Shown here in pieces: positions 18,014 through 25,990 of a stretch of 64,000 bases of DNA (position 1 is its first letter; each line of letters opens with the position of its first letter). The notes under the pieces are model-generated. The model worked only from the letters and a program-made list of their open reading frames with translations. It did no database searches and was not told where the DNA came from. Source of the DNA: DATEPR01 sp036503065 (lineage in GTDB: Bacteria > Actinomycetota > Actinomycetes > Mycobacteriales > Pseudonocardiaceae); NCBI GenBank assembly GCA_036503065.1, contig DASXXM010000151.1, positions 1 to 64,000 of the forward strand, written 5' to 3'. The translations under genes and the position numbers were made by a program.

Positions 18014-18616
18014 TCAGGTGTTGAACGGATTGGCCGTCAGGTCGATGGCCTCCTGCCGGACGTCGGAGGATTCGAAGCGGTTCAGTGCGACGACGGCGGC
18101 CAGCACGAGCCGCCGGTCCACCCGGGAGTCATGCACGGTCACCGCGAACCTGGCCCGCACGCCGCCGGACCTGGAGACCACGAACCCGGTGGAGTCCCTC
18201 GCGTCGAACAGGAAATTGAAGGGCAGGACGTTGTTCGCCACGCCGGTGAGCACGAGCGAGAACGGGAATCGGTAGCGGGTGGCGCTGGCGCCGGTGGGAT
18301 GCGCGGTCAGGACCGGCAACCCGGGTTGGGCCACCGACCACCGCTTTCGCCGGGGCGCGCCGAAGCGGGAGTTGACGGTGCCGAGTTCGGTGCGATCCGG
18401 GGCGTACGCGGCGCGTTCGGTGACGTATCCCGCGATGTCGGCCAGTTGCGGCCCGACCAGCAGTTGCAGCGCACGCAGGCTGTCGTAGGCGCCCGCCCGG
18501 TACAGCCGGGCGACCGGGGTGGCCCGGTCGGCGCCCCAGACGTCGAAGGTCGTCTGCTGCCGGCCGTAGGACACGGTGACCTGGAACGAGGTCAGGGAAT
18601 GCAGTTCGGGGCTCAT
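18014..18616 (-). CDS. Hypothetical protein, last gene of a WXG100-like operon
   Basis: 200 residues, predicted soluble, no signal peptide. I do not recognise the family with confidence. The C-terminal part (FLFDARDSTGFVV, then AVTVHDSRVDRRLVLAAV) has the strand-rich look of scramblase/LURP-one-like barrels, but this is only a visual resemblance. The ATG at 18616 overlaps the stop of the 82-residue gene upstream, and both follow the WXG100-like gene, so it probably works with that secretion-type cassette. Confidence 0.72.
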   Translation of the reverse strand: MSPELHSLTSFQVTVSYGRQQTTFDVWGADRATPVARLYRAGAYDSLRALQLLVGPQLADIAGYVTERAAYAPDRTELGTVNSRFGAPRRKRWSVAQPGLPVLTAHPTGASATRYRFPFSLVLTGVANNVLPFNFLFDARDSTGFVVSRSGGVRARFAVTVHDSRVDRRLVLAAVVALNRFESSDVRQEAIDLTANPFNT

Positions 18617-18861
18617 ACGTCCTCGTCGAAGAGTGTGAACTCGGTGTCGGCCCGCTCCGCGCGCTGCTGCTCGTGTTCCGCGCGGTACCTGCGCGACGTG
18701 TGGCTCAGCTGCTCGATGAGACCGCGGACGTCCTCGACCTCCGCGCCCGCCATCATGCGTGTGAAGATCTGGCCCGCGATCGCCCGCTGCTCCGGCGTCT
18801 GTTCGGCGAGCAGGCGCGCGCCGAACTTCTCCTCGATCATCGGGTCGTCCTTGGGGTGCAT
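18613..18861 (-). CDS. Small hypothetical protein (82 aa) in a WXG100-like operon
   Basis: Predicted soluble and alpha-helical, with a charged C-terminal half (HTSRRYRAEHEQQRAERAD) ending FTLFDEDV. The ATG at 18861 has GGAGGAG six bases upstream, a strong ribosome site. It follows the 403-residue WXG100-like gene by 26 bases and overlaps the next gene. The family is not recognised. A role as chaperone or partner of the secreted protein is a guess from the layout. Confidence 0.72.
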   Translation of the reverse strand: MHPKDDPMIEEKFGARLLAEQTPEQRAIAGQIFTRMMAGAEVEDVRGLIEQLSHTSRRYRAEHEQQRAERADTEFTLFDEDV

Positions 18862-18887
18862 GCGCTCCTCCCTACCCTCTGGACCGG

Positions 18888-20099
18888 TCATGAGGACGGC
18901 AGCAGGCCGATACGCAGGGCGCCGAGTTCCGGGTTCCAGCCGCTGTTCGTCTCGAACTCGGCGGCGCGCTGCTGCACGTCGTTCTTGATGTCGTCGATGC
19001 TGGGGATCGGCGAGCTGAAGAACTTCTCCACCGCCTTGATGTCGCTGGAGATCTTGCTGATCGCGGCGGAGATCTTGTTGAAGATCGAGATGATCGTGCT
19101 GATCACCGAGATGATCGTGCGCACCGTCTTGTATATCTTGTACAACTCCCAGATATCCAGGACGATCGCGCCGATGTCCGCCACCGGGTCCTCGGGGCCG
19201 CCGCCCGCGGCCTCGATCGCCGCGGTGCCGCCAAGGATCGTCGCGGCCTCTTCGGCGAGCTGCTTGACGCCCTGCTCCAGCAGATCGTTGATCGCCTTGA
19301 GCACCGCGAAAACCAGCACGCAGACGGCGTCGTAGCCGTCCTTGTACAGCTTCGCGGCGACCTTGGCCGCGTCCCCGAGACCACCGATTCCCATGTGCCA
19401 GCGAAACAGGTAGGAGTCGAATGCCGAGCCCGCGTCCCCGGTCCATTCGGAGGCCAGCCGCCAGGTGCCTTTGCGCAGGGTGCCGGCGACGGTGTAACTG
19501 GCGTCGCTGAGCTGTTGGTAGGACTCCTCGAGGTACTTCAGCCGCCCGTACTCGCCGACGATGGGCTTGAGAATCAACTCGACAAGGCTTTGTCCGGTCA
19601 CGAACTTGAAGAGGATCTCGGCGCCCTTGAGCTCGCCGCCGATCAGCTTGCCGCTGGCCAGCTTGAGCTGTATCTGGATGTTCTTGGCGGTGTCGTCCCC
19701 CGCACTGTCCGGTTCCTTGAGCGTGATCGGGGCGTCGTCGAAGGTGCCGAGCTTGGGCAGGTTCGGCAGGACGGAGAAGCCCGGAATCGCGGCGGGATAG
19801 GCGTTCTTCAGGTTCTGCTCGGCCTGCGCGTCACCGCGTAAGTAGGTGTCGCGCGACTGGAGGATCTTGCTCGACACGCCGGTCATGCCGGACTGGCACT
19901 GGGTGTATCTCGGGTGGAAGAACCCGGCTGCCTCGGTGACCAGGCCGCGCAACGGTTCGAGGAGCCCGTCGAGGCCGTCCGTTGTGGCGCACTCCTTGCC
20001 GGCCCAGTCCGCCAACTGGCCCAGGTCGCCGCCCTGCTTGAGCACGAGCCCGGAGTACGACGTGAAGTCGCCGCTCGGCGGCGCGTTGAATCCACCCAT
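18888..20099 (-). CDS. WXG100-superfamily-like protein (403 aa), candidate type VII secretion substrate
   Basis: The N-terminal part is helical. A central segment has SEWTGDAGSAFDSYLFRW, with a W..G turn like the WXG motif. A hydrophobic or amphipathic stretch follows (IGAIVLDIWELYKIYK, IISVISTIISIFNKIS) that resembles membrane-active segments of ESX-associated proteins. The start is ATG 20099, preceded by GAGTGGGGG; further upstream in-frame codons add a low-complexity leader and are less likely. It is the first clear gene of a leftward three-gene operon. Its role in secretion or contact-dependent interaction is inferred from family resemblance. Confidence 0.75.
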   Translation of the reverse strand: MGGFNAPPSGDFTSYSGLVLKQGGDLGQLADWAGKECATTDGLDGLLEPLRGLVTEAAGFFHPRYTQCQSGMTGVSSKILQSRDTYLRGDAQAEQNLKNAYPAAIPGFSVLPNLPKLGTFDDAPITLKEPDSAGDDTAKNIQIQLKLASGKLIGGELKGAEILFKFVTGQSLVELILKPIVGEYGRLKYLEESYQQLSDASYTVAGTLRKGTWRLASEWTGDAGSAFDSYLFRWHMGIGGLGDAAKVAAKLYKDGYDAVCVLVFAVLKAINDLLEQGVKQLAEEAATILGGTAAIEAAGGGPEDPVADIGAIVLDIWELYKIYKTVRTIISVISTIISIFNKISAAISKISSDIKAVEKFFSSPIPSIDDIKNDVQQRAAEFETNSGWNPELGALRIGLLPSS

Positions 20100-20112
20100 T
20101 TTTGACCCCCAC

Positions 20113-20346
20113 TCACCCGATCGTCCCTTCCGGAACGACAGCGTTGCACACGTCGAGGACAGCGGCAACCGAATCGGACCATTCACAGCCGAGCCGCACG
20201 CGGCTCGCCGGTGGCATGACGCTGGGGATCCGGCCGGGTTCGTCCGCGTCACCACTGCCGCGGCGCTCGACCGCGGTACCGATGGCCGAGCGGTTACCTT
20301 TCCATGGATCAAAGCCCACGAATTGTTCCGGCATATCAGTTCGCAT
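20113..20346 (-). CDS. Possible small ORF (77 aa) upstream of the WXG100-like gene
   Basis: An open frame from ATG 20346 ends 13 bases before the WXG100-like start. The product would be soluble with a central CEWSDSVAAVLDVC segment. Third-position GC is only moderate, and I recognise no family. It lies in the divergent region shared with the O-antigen-ligase-like gene. It may be a real lead gene of the cassette or just leader sequence. Confidence 0.3.
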   Translation of the reverse strand: MRTDMPEQFVGFDPWKGNRSAIGTAVERRGSGDADEPGRIPSVMPPASRVRLGCEWSDSVAAVLDVCNAVVPEGTIG

Positions 20347-20468
20347 TTCTCGATCCGATCACCGGACTACCGGTCGGCCTGATCAACCTGGCCCTGCCGC
20401 TGGAGTGCGCTCGCCGGGGCTTGTGTGCCGCGGTAGGGTGGTCGAGGCGTCTGGGGGGGTGCATTGGT

Positions 20469-21806
20469 TTGGCCGGGGGGATTCGTGGGCGCGCGCTGCG
20501 GCAGGCGCGGGGGATTGAGCCGAGCGTTGTTCTGCTCGTCGCCGGGCTGGCCCTCGCACTGTACCTGCAGGGCGCATTCGTCCCGAGGACACAGCTTCTC
20601 GTCGCGGTGCCGCTGGTCGTCGGTGTGCTGCTCGCGCCTCGTCTACCGGCGGTCACGCGGCAGGACCTGCCGGTCGTGCTCGCCGCCGCGGGGCTGGCTG
20701 GCTGGGCGGTGGCCGACGGCGCGCTGACCGGCCATCTGCTTGCCGGATTCCGGTATCTGCTGCTGATCGCGGGTGTGCTCGTGCTGGCCGGCGTCTGCCG
20801 GCAACTGTCGGGTACGGCGCGCGGCACGCTGGTCAACGGCCTGCTCGTGGTCTGCGCCGCGGTGGCCGCGCTGGGCTGGTTCGGCGTGGTGGTGCATCAC
20901 CCGGCGTGGGGTTTCCTGAGTGCCGGCATGTGGCGCGCGTCGTCGACCCTGACCTACCCGAACGCGACCGCGGCCGTGCTGGCCATGGCCGCGCTGGTCT
21001 GCCTGGCACTGCGTACCGGCGATCCGGCCGCACGATGGCCGGGTGGCACGGCCACCATCCTGCTCACCGGATTGGCGGCCACGCTGAGCCGGGCCGGCCT
21101 TGGCGGGTTGGCGATCGGACTGATCGTGCTCGGTATCGGCATCGGCTGGCGGCCGCTGCTGCGGGGTGCGGTCGGACCGCTGCTCGGCGCCCTGGTCGCG
21201 ACGACCGGCCTGCTGCCCTCGATCACCGCGCACACGCCCACCGCGGTCACCATCGTGGTCGCAGGCCTTGCGGCGGCGGCCGGGTTGGTCATCGGCAGCC
21301 GCGTCGGTGCCACCCGCATCGTGCTGGTCGTCTTCGTTGCCGGACTGGCCGCCGCGCTGGTGCTGCTGGCCGGGCGACTGGCATCGCGGTTCACCTTCGA
21401 CTCGCCGGACCGGTGGGGTTCCTTCCGCGCCGCCTGGGAGGTGTTCCTGCGTCACCCGGTGACCGGCGCCGGTCCCGGCATCGACCAGTTCGTGCTCGCT
21501 CAGGCGACGGGCGACACCAACGTGTTCCTGTTCGTACACAACGAATATCTCCAGGTTCTCGCCGAGTTGGGCATCCTCGGCGGCATCCTGCTCGTCACCT
21601 TCCTCGCGCTGGTCGTGCTGCGACTGTGGCGGCGCGACGCGGGCGCGCTCGGTGTCGGCGGCATCGCCGCACTGGCGGCGCTCCTGCTGCACGCCGGGTT
21701 CGACTTCGTGTGGCACATCCCGGCCGTCCCACTGCTCGCGGCGGCCTTCTTGGGCGTCGCCATGCCCCAAGCCAGCTCAACCACAACGGAACCGAAAGGG
21801 AAATGA
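20469..21806 (+). CDS. O-antigen ligase-like polytopic membrane protein
   Basis: Roughly 445-residue protein with about ten or more hydrophobic segments. The Wzy/WaaL-family signature comes near the C terminus: RHPVTGAGPG, a loop, then HNEYLQVLAELGILGG. Such proteins polymerise or ligate lipid-linked glycans, and some actinobacterial members have unknown roles. The start is uncertain. TTG 20469 has a GGGGGG run upstream and opens close to the first membrane segment. ATG 20304 in the same frame would add 55 residues with poor codon bias and no ribosome site. The small secreted protein gene starts 1 base after its stop, so the two are co-expressed. Confidence 0.82.
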   Translation: MAGGIRGRALRQARGIEPSVVLLVAGLALALYLQGAFVPRTQLLVAVPLVVGVLLAPRLPAVTRQDLPVVLAAAGLAGWAVADGALTGHLLAGFRYLLLIAGVLVLAGVCRQLSGTARGTLVNGLLVVCAAVAALGWFGVVVHHPAWGFLSAGMWRASSTLTYPNATAAVLAMAALVCLALRTGDPAARWPGGTATILLTGLAATLSRAGLGGLAIGLIVLGIGIGWRPLLRGAVGPLLGALVATTGLLPSITAHTPTAVTIVVAGLAAAAGLVIGSRVGATRIVLVVFVAGLAAALVLLAGRLASRFTFDSPDRWGSFRAAWEVFLRHPVTGAGPGIDQFVLAQATGDTNVFLFVHNEYLQVLAELGILGGILLVTFLALVVLRLWRRDAGALGVGGIAALAALLLHAGFDFVWHIPAVPLLAAAFLGVAMPQASSTTTEPKGK

Positions 21807-21807
21807 A

Positions 21808-22257
21808 TTGATCCGCAACAGCAGAATCAAGGCGGCCATCGCCGCCGTCACGATCCTCGGGGCAACGGGAGCCGCACTGCTCGTCCCCGCCTCCCCCGCG
21901 GTCGCCTTCAGTTCCGGCGGCCTGGTACTCGACGTCGCGATTCAGTCGCCCGCACATCTCCTCGCCAACGGGGCCGCGATCGCCCAGCCCGTCCAATACA
22001 CCTGCTTCGGCACGAACAATGCCCAGGTAGAGGTGAGCGTGACCGAACGGGTGAGCGGCGGCGCCATCGCCACCGGCAACGGGATACTGTCCAACCCGGT
22101 CTGTACCGGTGAAATCCAGACCACCAAGATCGACATAGTGGCATCCGGAGCCAGGGCATTCACCAAGGGAAGCGCCTTCGCGACCGCCAGCATCTTCGGC
22201 TGCGCCAACTTCTGCGGGAATGAGACCGACAACCGCACGATCGCAATCCAGCGCTAG
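21808..22257 (+). CDS. Small secreted protein with four cysteines (149 aa)
   Basis: The N terminus has a basic start (IRNSRIK), a hydrophobic core (AAIAAVTILGATGAALLV) and an ASPAVAF cleavage region, a typical Sec signal peptide. The mature part is about 115 residues with Cys in YTCFG, NPVCTG and FGCANFCGN, suggesting two disulfides. The start is TTG 21808, with GAAAGGGAAA upstream and only one base after the ligase-like stop. The family is not recognised. A cell-surface role is inferred from the signal and the membrane-protein partner. A strong terminator hairpin follows. Confidence 0.75.
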   Translation: MIRNSRIKAAIAAVTILGATGAALLVPASPAVAFSSGGLVLDVAIQSPAHLLANGAAIAQPVQYTCFGTNNAQVEVSVTERVSGGAIATGNGILSNPVCTGEIQTTKIDIVASGARAFTKGSAFATASIFGCANFCGNETDNRTIAIQR

Positions 22258-22282
22258 CATTTCCGGTATGCATTAACCGGCG

Positions 22283-22314
22283 CCGGTCGGGTGGGGTATC
22301 GCACACCCGACCGG
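22283..22314. terminator. Hairpin terminator between convergent genes
   Basis: Perfect 11-base arms, CCGGTCGGGTG and CACCCGACCGG, surround a 10-base loop. It lies 25 bases after the secreted-protein stop and 67 bases beyond the isochorismatase-like stop on the other strand. No U-run follows, as is usual in actinomycetes. It probably works for both directions. Confidence 0.75.
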
Positions 22315-22381
22315 TCAGGGCTGTGGACGGGCCAACGGTGCGGGAGGGGTTGGCCTCGAACCCGGTCGACCACCCGAACTC

Positions 22382-22978
22382 CTAACGGAACTCGGCGATC
22401 AACTCGTCCGACGCGAGAACGCGGCCGAAGAACCTGCCGATCACCGATTCGGTCGCGCGCTGCGACGCATCGCTCAGGCCGCCGGTCGCGTCGCCGACGA
22501 ACACGACCCGGAAGTCGCGCATGTACGCACCGCGCGCCGTCGAGTCGCAGCAGATCTCGGTGAGCGTGCCGACGATCACGACGGTGTCGATCACGCGCGG
22601 CCCGGACACGGTCGCCAGCACGGTTTCCAGGCACGTGTTGTGGAACGCGTCGTACCGGTGCTTGCGGACCACGACGTCACCGGACTCGGGCGCCAACTCG
22701 TCGACGATGCGCGCGCCGTCGCTGCCAGCGCGCAGGCCCGCCGTCCGCAACACCGGGTTGTAGGCGGTCTCCAGCGGCGAGATGTCGAACGTGTCCAACA
22801 GGATGTGCTCGGTGTAGATCACCGGCATGCCGACCGCCCGGCATGCCGCGACGACACGCCGCATCGTCGGCAACCGGTCCAGCGCCATCGGCACGTGCAT
22901 GGGATGTCCCGGCAGGACGAAGTCGTTCTGCATGTCGATGACGAGCAGCGCCGACCGCCGCGAATCAACCCGCCACAT
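22382..22978 (-). CDS. Isochorismatase-like cysteine hydrolase
   Basis: 198-residue protein of the isochorismatase/nicotinamidase superfamily. The catalytic Asp is in ALLVIDMQNDF, the Lys in VRKHRYDAF and the Cys in GTLTEICCDSTAR, completing the triad. The family hydrolyses amides, carbamates or isochorismate, and the substrate cannot be told from sequence. ATG 22978 is preferred because GGAGGTGGG lies upstream; an earlier in-frame start at 23029 would run into a palindrome. It is divergent from the HTH-PASTA gene. Confidence 0.9.
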   Translation of the reverse strand: MWRVDSRRSALLVIDMQNDFVLPGHPMHVPMALDRLPTMRRVVAACRAVGMPVIYTEHILLDTFDISPLETAYNPVLRTAGLRAGSDGARIVDELAPESGDVVVRKHRYDAFHNTCLETVLATVSGPRVIDTVVIVGTLTEICCDSTARGAYMRDFRVVFVGDATGGLSDASQRATESVIGRFFGRVLASDELIAEFR

Positions 22979-23028
22979 GGCCCACCTCCGGACTATGACG
23001 CGCACCGCGGGCGTAGACCAGCGGTCCA

Positions 23029-23046
23029 TGTCAGGCTACCCTGACA
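23029..23046. promoter_or_regulatory. Inverted repeat TGTCAGG-N4-CCTGACA
   Basis: Perfect 7-base arms with a 4-base spacer lie in the 70-base divergent gap between the isochorismatase-like and HTH-PASTA genes, ending 2 bases before the HTH-PASTA ATG. The position fits an operator that would block both promoters. The HTH protein beside it is a candidate binder (inference). Confidence 0.6.
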
Positions 23047-23048
23047 GC

Positions 23049-23771
23049 ATGAGCAAGGATGTGGACCCGTGGCAGGAGGGTCAGCAGGCGTGGGGACGAC
23101 TCGCGGGGTGGTCCCGGGACACGCCCGCCGCAACCGGTCCCCAGGACGATGGTGACCGTGCTTTGACGGCGCTGACCGATATCGGCGTGATCCGGCGATT
23201 CCTCGATCAGGTCGAGTTCGAGGCGGTGCGGACCGCGCGCAGACAGCGCAAGTCATGGTCGGAGATAGCGATCCGGCTGGGCGTGACGCGACAGTCGGCG
23301 TGGGAGCGGTGGCGCGACGTGGACGAGGCGGCATCGTCGACCGGACCGGCATCTGTGCTCGCGACCGAAGCCGACGCGGTGGCACGGGCCCGGCTGGTGT
23401 TGGGCGGCTCTCCCACCGGGCCGGACGACGTGAGCATGCGGGCGCGGGAAATGCGCAGACGCTCGTTCGTGTTGGTGCCCAACGTGGTCGGCATGTCCTG
23501 GGACGACGCCCATGCCGCGTTGCAGCGCAGTGGACTCGTCGCGGTAGGACCGGACCCGGACGGCCCGCCGATGACCGCAACGGGTTGGCCGCAGAGCGTG
23601 GTGACCGACCAGAGCCCGGAGTCCGGCGCGACGGTACCCCCCGGCGCCCACGTGACCCTGTGGGTGGACCGAGGCGGCGGCTCCGGCGTACGCGAACCAC
23701 GACGCCCCAAGCCGGACCCGAAGACAGGCCGCAAGATGTGGGACGAGGTAACCGACGAGGCGGTGAGCTGA
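23049..23771 (+). CDS. Cytoplasmic HTH protein with C-terminal PASTA domain
   Basis: 240 residues with no membrane segment or signal. A helix-turn-helix is near residues 70-90 (KSWSEIAIRLGVTRQSAWERW). A PASTA domain spans about residues 140-215 (FVLVPNVVGMSWDDAHAALQ, later DQSPESGATVPPGAHVTLWV), followed by a basic tail. PASTA domains usually sit outside the membrane on Ser/Thr kinases and PBPs, where they bind peptidoglycan fragments. Their joining to a soluble DNA-binding domain is known but uncommon and of unclear function. ATG 23049 lies directly after the TGTCAGG palindrome, which would cover the ribosome-binding zone. Confidence 0.8.
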   Translation: MSKDVDPWQEGQQAWGRLAGWSRDTPAATGPQDDGDRALTALTDIGVIRRFLDQVEFEAVRTARRQRKSWSEIAIRLGVTRQSAWERWRDVDEAASSTGPASVLATEADAVARARLVLGGSPTGPDDVSMRAREMRRRSFVLVPNVVGMSWDDAHAALQRSGLVAVGPDPDGPPMTATGWPQSVVTDQSPESGATVPPGAHVTLWVDRGGGSGVREPRRPKPDPKTGRKMWDEVTDEAVS

Positions 23772-23838
23772 CCACCCAGGATGACGCGAATCTCGCACTT
23801 GCCATAGCAAACAGCAAATCCGCATCCAACACCCCATC

Positions 23839-23870
23839 GTGCACGGGTGATCAGACAATCACCCGTGCAC
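23839..23870. terminator. Strong hairpin downstream of the HTH-PASTA gene
   Basis: Perfect 13-base arms GTGCACGGGTGAT and ATCACCCGTGCAC with a 6-base loop lie 67 bases after the HTH-PASTA stop. It probably ends that transcript and marks the left edge of the repeat array. Confidence 0.75.
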
Positions 23871-24045
23871 CGCCACCACACCACGCATGCTATAGCAAAC
23901 AGCACACACAATCACCAAGCATCGCCACAGCACCCGCTATAGCAAATAGCATGCAGCAAAATTCGTGCGGCACAACATGACATCCGCCACTGAACAGGTC
24001 GGCCGCCTGCCGCCTGCCCTAGTTTCCGCGGATGCCACATGCCAT

Positions 24046-24094
24046 AGCAATCAGCAATCAGCAATCAGCAATCAGCAATCAGCAATCAGCAATC
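24046..24094. repeat. Heptamer tandem repeat AGCAATC x7
   Basis: Seven perfect head-to-tail copies of AGCAATC at the end of the first repeat unit, followed by AG. Perfect identity points to recent slippage. Confidence 0.97.
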
Positions 24095-24257
24095 AGACGA
24101 GCATCGCAGGAGCAGCAGCTATAGCAAATAGCATGCAGAGGTGTGGGCGATCATGCTATAGCAAATAGCATGCAGCAAATCCGCGTCACAACGTGATGTC
24201 CACTGATGGACAGGGCGGCCGCCTGCCTCCCGCGCCCGGGCGACGCCGATGCCACAC

Positions 24258-24292
24258 ATGCCACATGCCACATGCCACATGCCACATGCCAC
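24258..24292. repeat. Heptamer tandem repeat ATGCCAC x5
   Basis: Five perfect copies of ATGCCAC, with a sixth at 24249-24255 set off by two bases. They occupy the same place in the second repeat unit as AGCAATC does in the first. Confidence 0.97.
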
Positions 24293-24300
24293 AGCAAATA

Positions 24301-24444
24301 GTAATCATCCGAGCGTCGCCGCAGGTGCTCACAGAAGGACTCGCCGTGGGCGGTCAGTTCGGCGTCCAGCGCGGTCCAGGAACCACGCAGTTCGGGATCG
24401 TCGGTACGCGCCGGTCCCGCGATGTCGCCGAACCGGGCGGACAA
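24301..24444 (-). pseudogene. Possible gene fragment inside the repeat array
   Basis: A GC-rich, coding-like insert on the minus strand reads from TTG 24444 as SARFGDIAGPARTDDPELRG and then TALDAELTAHGESFCEHLRR, before the frame runs into the heptamer repeat. It has no ribosome site and no recognisable family. It looks like the beginning of a gene cut by repeat expansion or recombination, but could be chance. Confidence 0.35.
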
Positions 24445-24563
24445 GGTCTAGGTGATCATGCTATAGCAAATAGCATGCAGTGAATTCCGCGTCACAACGT
24501 GGTGTTCGCTACTGGACAGGACAGGGCAGGGCAGCCGCCTGCCTCCCGCGCCTGGCGACGCCG

Positions 24564-24591
24564 ATGCCATATGCCATATGCCATATGCCAT
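24564..24591. repeat. Heptamer tandem repeat ATGCCAT x4
   Basis: Four perfect copies of ATGCCAT directly after the GACGCCG block of the third repeat unit. It differs from the second unit's heptamer by a single base. Confidence 0.97.
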
Positions 24592-24700
24592 AGCATGCAG
24601 CAATCTCCGGATGTCGCTGCGGAGATGCTATAGCAAATAACATACAGCAAATTCGTGCGTCACAATGTCGCGTCCGCTGCTGGCGGGGCGGTTGTCTGTC

Positions 24701-25990
24701 TCACGGGGCGATGGGGGTGGCTGCCGCGCTGGTGGGCGTTGTTGCCGGTGCCTCGTTCCGTGGTTTGGTCACGATGGGGAGTATCAGGGCGACCGCGGCG
24801 ATGATCCCGATCGTGGTGAAGGCCACCGTGTAGGACTTGCCGTTGATCAGGGCGGCGACCAGTAGCGGGCCCGCGACTCCGCCGATGCTCCAGCCAACGA
24901 TCATCAGACCGTAGACGGCACCGGCGTTGCGCAGCCCGAAGAAGTCGCCCGCGGTGGCCGGCATCGTGCCGAAACCGCCGCCGTAGCACAGGTACACCAA
25001 CGCGGTCAGCACCGCGAACAGCACCGCCGACGAGGAGTGCGGCAGCACCAGGAAGCACACCGCCTGGATACCGAGCATGCACAGGAACGCCACCATCCTG
25101 CCGATGTGCGTCGACAGCCAGCCCCAGAAGACCCGGCCGCCACCGTTGAACAAGCCCATCACGCCCACCAGCGTGGCCGCCGATACCGCGCTGTAACCGG
25201 CGATGTCGGAGGCCGCGGTGGCCGCCACCGAGATCAGCGCGATGCCCGCGGTCACGTTGAGCGTCAGGATCGCCGTGAGCAGGTACCACTGCGGGGTGCG
25301 CAGCGCCTCGGTCAGCGAGAAGTCGCGTCCGCTGGACACCACGGCGCTGTGGGCCGGCGGGGTCCAGCCGGGCACGGTGTATCCGGCGGGCGGGTTCCGG
25401 AAGAACGCCGCACCGACGATCACCATGATCAGGTAGGCCGCGCCGAGCCAGAGAAACGCCCGGGTGGGCACCTTGGCGTAGTGCGTCACCAGGGCCTGGG
25501 CGACCGGCGACGTGATCACCGCGCCGAAGCCGAAGCCGCCAACCGCGATGCCGGTGATCAGGCCCCGGTGGTCGGGGAACCACTTCTGCAGCATCGCGAT
25601 GGGCACGATGTAGGCACATCCGAGCCCGAATCCCGCGATCACGCCGTATCCGAGTATCAGCAGCCAGAACTGGTTACTACCGCCGGCCAGTCCGGCCAGC
25701 AGCACGCCGATCGAATAGATGATCCCGCCGCCCAGCGCGACCACCCTCGGGCCCCTGGCGTCCTGGATCCGTCCGCCGATGAAGGTGCCGATGAAGACCA
25801 TGCCGATGGCGACGGAGAACGGCACCGCCGCCGCCGACTTGCTCAGCTGGAAGTCGTTTCCGGTGGCGTGCAATGCCTTGGCGAACACGCTCCAGGCGTA
25901 CACCGCACCAAGGGCGAGCTGCAGCAGGATCGCGGCGGCCGCGACTCCCCAACGGCGACGGGTCAGATTGTCGGTGGCGGCTGCGGTCAC
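24701..25990 (-). CDS. OFA-type major facilitator transporter
   Basis: 429 residues with about 12 membrane segments. The N-terminal RRRWGVAAAAILLQLALGAVYAWSVF-type opening (short parts RRRWGVAA and GAVYAWSVF seen), the GRIQDARGPR loop and the GLGCAYIVPIAMLQKWFPDHRG region are typical of the oxalate/formate antiporter-like family. Members carry small carboxylates such as oxalate or lactate; the substrate here is unknown. GTG 25990 is chosen because AAAGGAG lies upstream. Its 3' end abuts the last unit of the repeat array. Confidence 0.9.
   Translation of the reverse strand: MTAAATDNLTRRRWGVAAAAILLQLALGAVYAWSVFAKALHATGNDFQLSKSAAAVPFSVAIGMVFIGTFIGGRIQDARGPRVVALGGGIIYSIGVLLAGLAGGSNQFWLLILGYGVIAGFGLGCAYIVPIAMLQKWFPDHRGLITGIAVGGFGFGAVITSPVAQALVTHYAKVPTRAFLWLGAAYLIMVIVGAAFFRNPPAGYTVPGWTPPAHSAVVSSGRDFSLTEALRTPQWYLLTAILTLNVTAGIALISVAATAASDIAGYSAVSAATLVGVMGLFNGGGRVFWGWLSTHIGRMVAFLCMLGIQAVCFLVLPHSSSAVLFAVLTALVYLCYGGGFGTMPATAGDFFGLRNAGAVYGLMIVGWSIGGVAGPLLVAALINGKSYTVAFTTIGIIAAVALILPIVTKPRNEAPATTPTSAAATPIAP

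Larger units (their letters stand above)
23798..24710. repeat. Non-coding array of hairpin-led repeat units (about 0.9 kb)
   Basis: This gene-poor stretch lies between the HTH-PASTA and OFA transporter genes. It holds several diverged copies of one unit. Each begins with a hairpin ATGCTAT-AGCAA-ATAGCAT (best copies 24153-24171 and 24458-24476; partial at 23936-23950, 24118-24132 and 24625-24643, and degenerate near 23803 and 23888). Each then has a conserved body (GCAAATTC, GTCACAACGTG, a GGACAGG segment, then a GCCGCCTGCC block and GACGCCGATGCCA) and ends in a heptanucleotide tandem repeat. The last copy runs into the 3' end of the transporter gene. It has no CRISPR spacing and no transposase. 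Confidence 0.9.

Noticed and set aside
23880..24660. CRISPR array
   Set aside because: Repeats are unequal, the tandem parts have no spacers, unit lengths differ and no cas gene is near.
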